Source: Ricordea florida
Taxonomy: Eukaryota > Cnidaria > Anthozoa > Corallimorpharia > Ricordeidae
Assembly: GCA_949710005.1 (NCBI GenBank)
Contig: OX453274.1
Coordinates: 14,694,697 to 14,758,696, forward strand
DNA: 64,000 nt
Direction of reading: 5' to 3'
Numbering within the stretch: the first letter of the stretch is position 1; every line of letters begins with the position of its first letter. Shown here piece after piece: positions 63,265-64,000 of the stretch. The translations under genes and the position numbers were made by a program. The notes below the pieces were generated by a model that worked only from the letters and a program-made list of their open reading frames with translations, had not been told where the DNA came from and did no database searches.

Positions 63265-64000
63265 GCAATAACCGGAAGATTTCTGCCCTTGTTGATGATA
63301 GTAGAAGTAAAACTTTGAGCAAAAGTTTGTACACTGCATGCAGTTCTTGAAATATTTTGTTCCAATTACCGGCTTCATGGGCAATAATTTTTCTTCCATA
63401 TGACAAGATAAAGTCATGGTGTTTCTGATTTATTACTATGTTTTAATAATAGTAATGACACTTTCATTCAAATTGGCAAATTCAATTTGTATTTTCAAAT
63501 GTGCATTGTAGGCATGTCTAACTACAGTAAACTGAGAAATATTAAAGAAGTACAATCCTTGAAAGCACCGAAATGAAATAGTTAATAATACCAACAGAGG
63601 GCTTGCTTAAAAAAAGTTGGGTCTTAAGAGCTCGCCTAAAATTATTTTGCTGAGTTTTAATGGTATACGTAGCTGATCCCAAACTTTTTGCGGGCAGCAG
63701 CTACGAAGGTCTATCCCCGATGGTAGCTAGAGTCTTTACAGTAGGTTGTAGCAGAAGTAGTTCGACATCTGATTTGAGGCTCTAGTTTGATTTTTACTTA
63801 ACAGATATAAGTTCAGACAGGTACTTTGGAGCCAGTCCATGGATAGCGCTAAGAGTAATTAAGCTAATCTTGAAGACAATACGAGGCTCAAAATGTAGCC
63901 ATTATAGCTCTAACAAAAAGGACGAACAAGGAACAACGATGAGGCAATCCATAAGGAAGTCAATTAAATTTAATTGGATTCAAGTTAGCTTGATATAATC
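63265..64000 (+). other. RTK 3' UTR and downstream
   Basis: AT-rich. The polyadenylation site is not clear. The last 400 bases show no gene that I can support. Confidence 0.4.

Overview
The window looks like nuclear DNA of a cnidarian, most likely a coral. It is AT-rich, has GT-AG spliceosomal introns, carries a metazoan receptor tyrosine kinase with Ig and FN3 exons, and holds many transposon relics. The species assignment is inference. There is a 200-base assembly gap (N) at 2335-2534.

Layout. 1-2044: four exons of an unrecognised host gene. 2279-2943: a decayed Helitron-type ORF cut by the gap. 3326-18456: element E1, a 15.1 kb Maverick/Polinton (adintovirus-like) DNA element. 19857-63264: a receptor tyrosine kinase gene with three Ig exons, two FN3 exons, a transmembrane exon and a split kinase domain. 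35562-51596: element E2, a 16.0 kb relative of E1 in the opposite orientation, inside the RTK intron between the second FN3 exon and the transmembrane exon. The introns also hold a 1.4 kb foldback, a chromodomain-like scrap, LINE relics, two MITE-like elements and two copies of a 2.4-2.6 kb repeat.

E1 and E2 both end in about 355 bp terminal inverted repeats and perfect 5-bp target duplications (CCTTC and GTTTG). Both encode a protein-primed-type family B DNA polymerase, a retrovirus-like integrase, a double-jelly-roll-type major capsid protein, an A32/FtsK-like packaging ATPase, a penton-like minor capsid protein, five to six small membrane or virion-type proteins, and two terminal accessory proteins (SAP plus Zn-knuckle repeats, and a WHP-motif protein). 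The late block is colinear and closely related. The two polymerases are very different, so the replication module appears to have been exchanged. E2 also carries an extra NCLDV-like gene. I see no adenain-like protease in either element.

Three regulatory or structural systems stand out. (1) A promoter box, GATTTAAAGATT (variant TCTAAAGAT), lies about 16-26 nt before nearly every ATG on both strands of both elements. (2) A 30-nt hairpin, GTTATGTAACC-8 nt-GGTTATATAAC, marks three convergent gene junctions. (3) A family of GC-rich double hairpins with compensatory stem changes has inserted into E1 genes, several times in frame, and is absent at the same sites of E2. The third is the best candidate for an undescribed system in this window.
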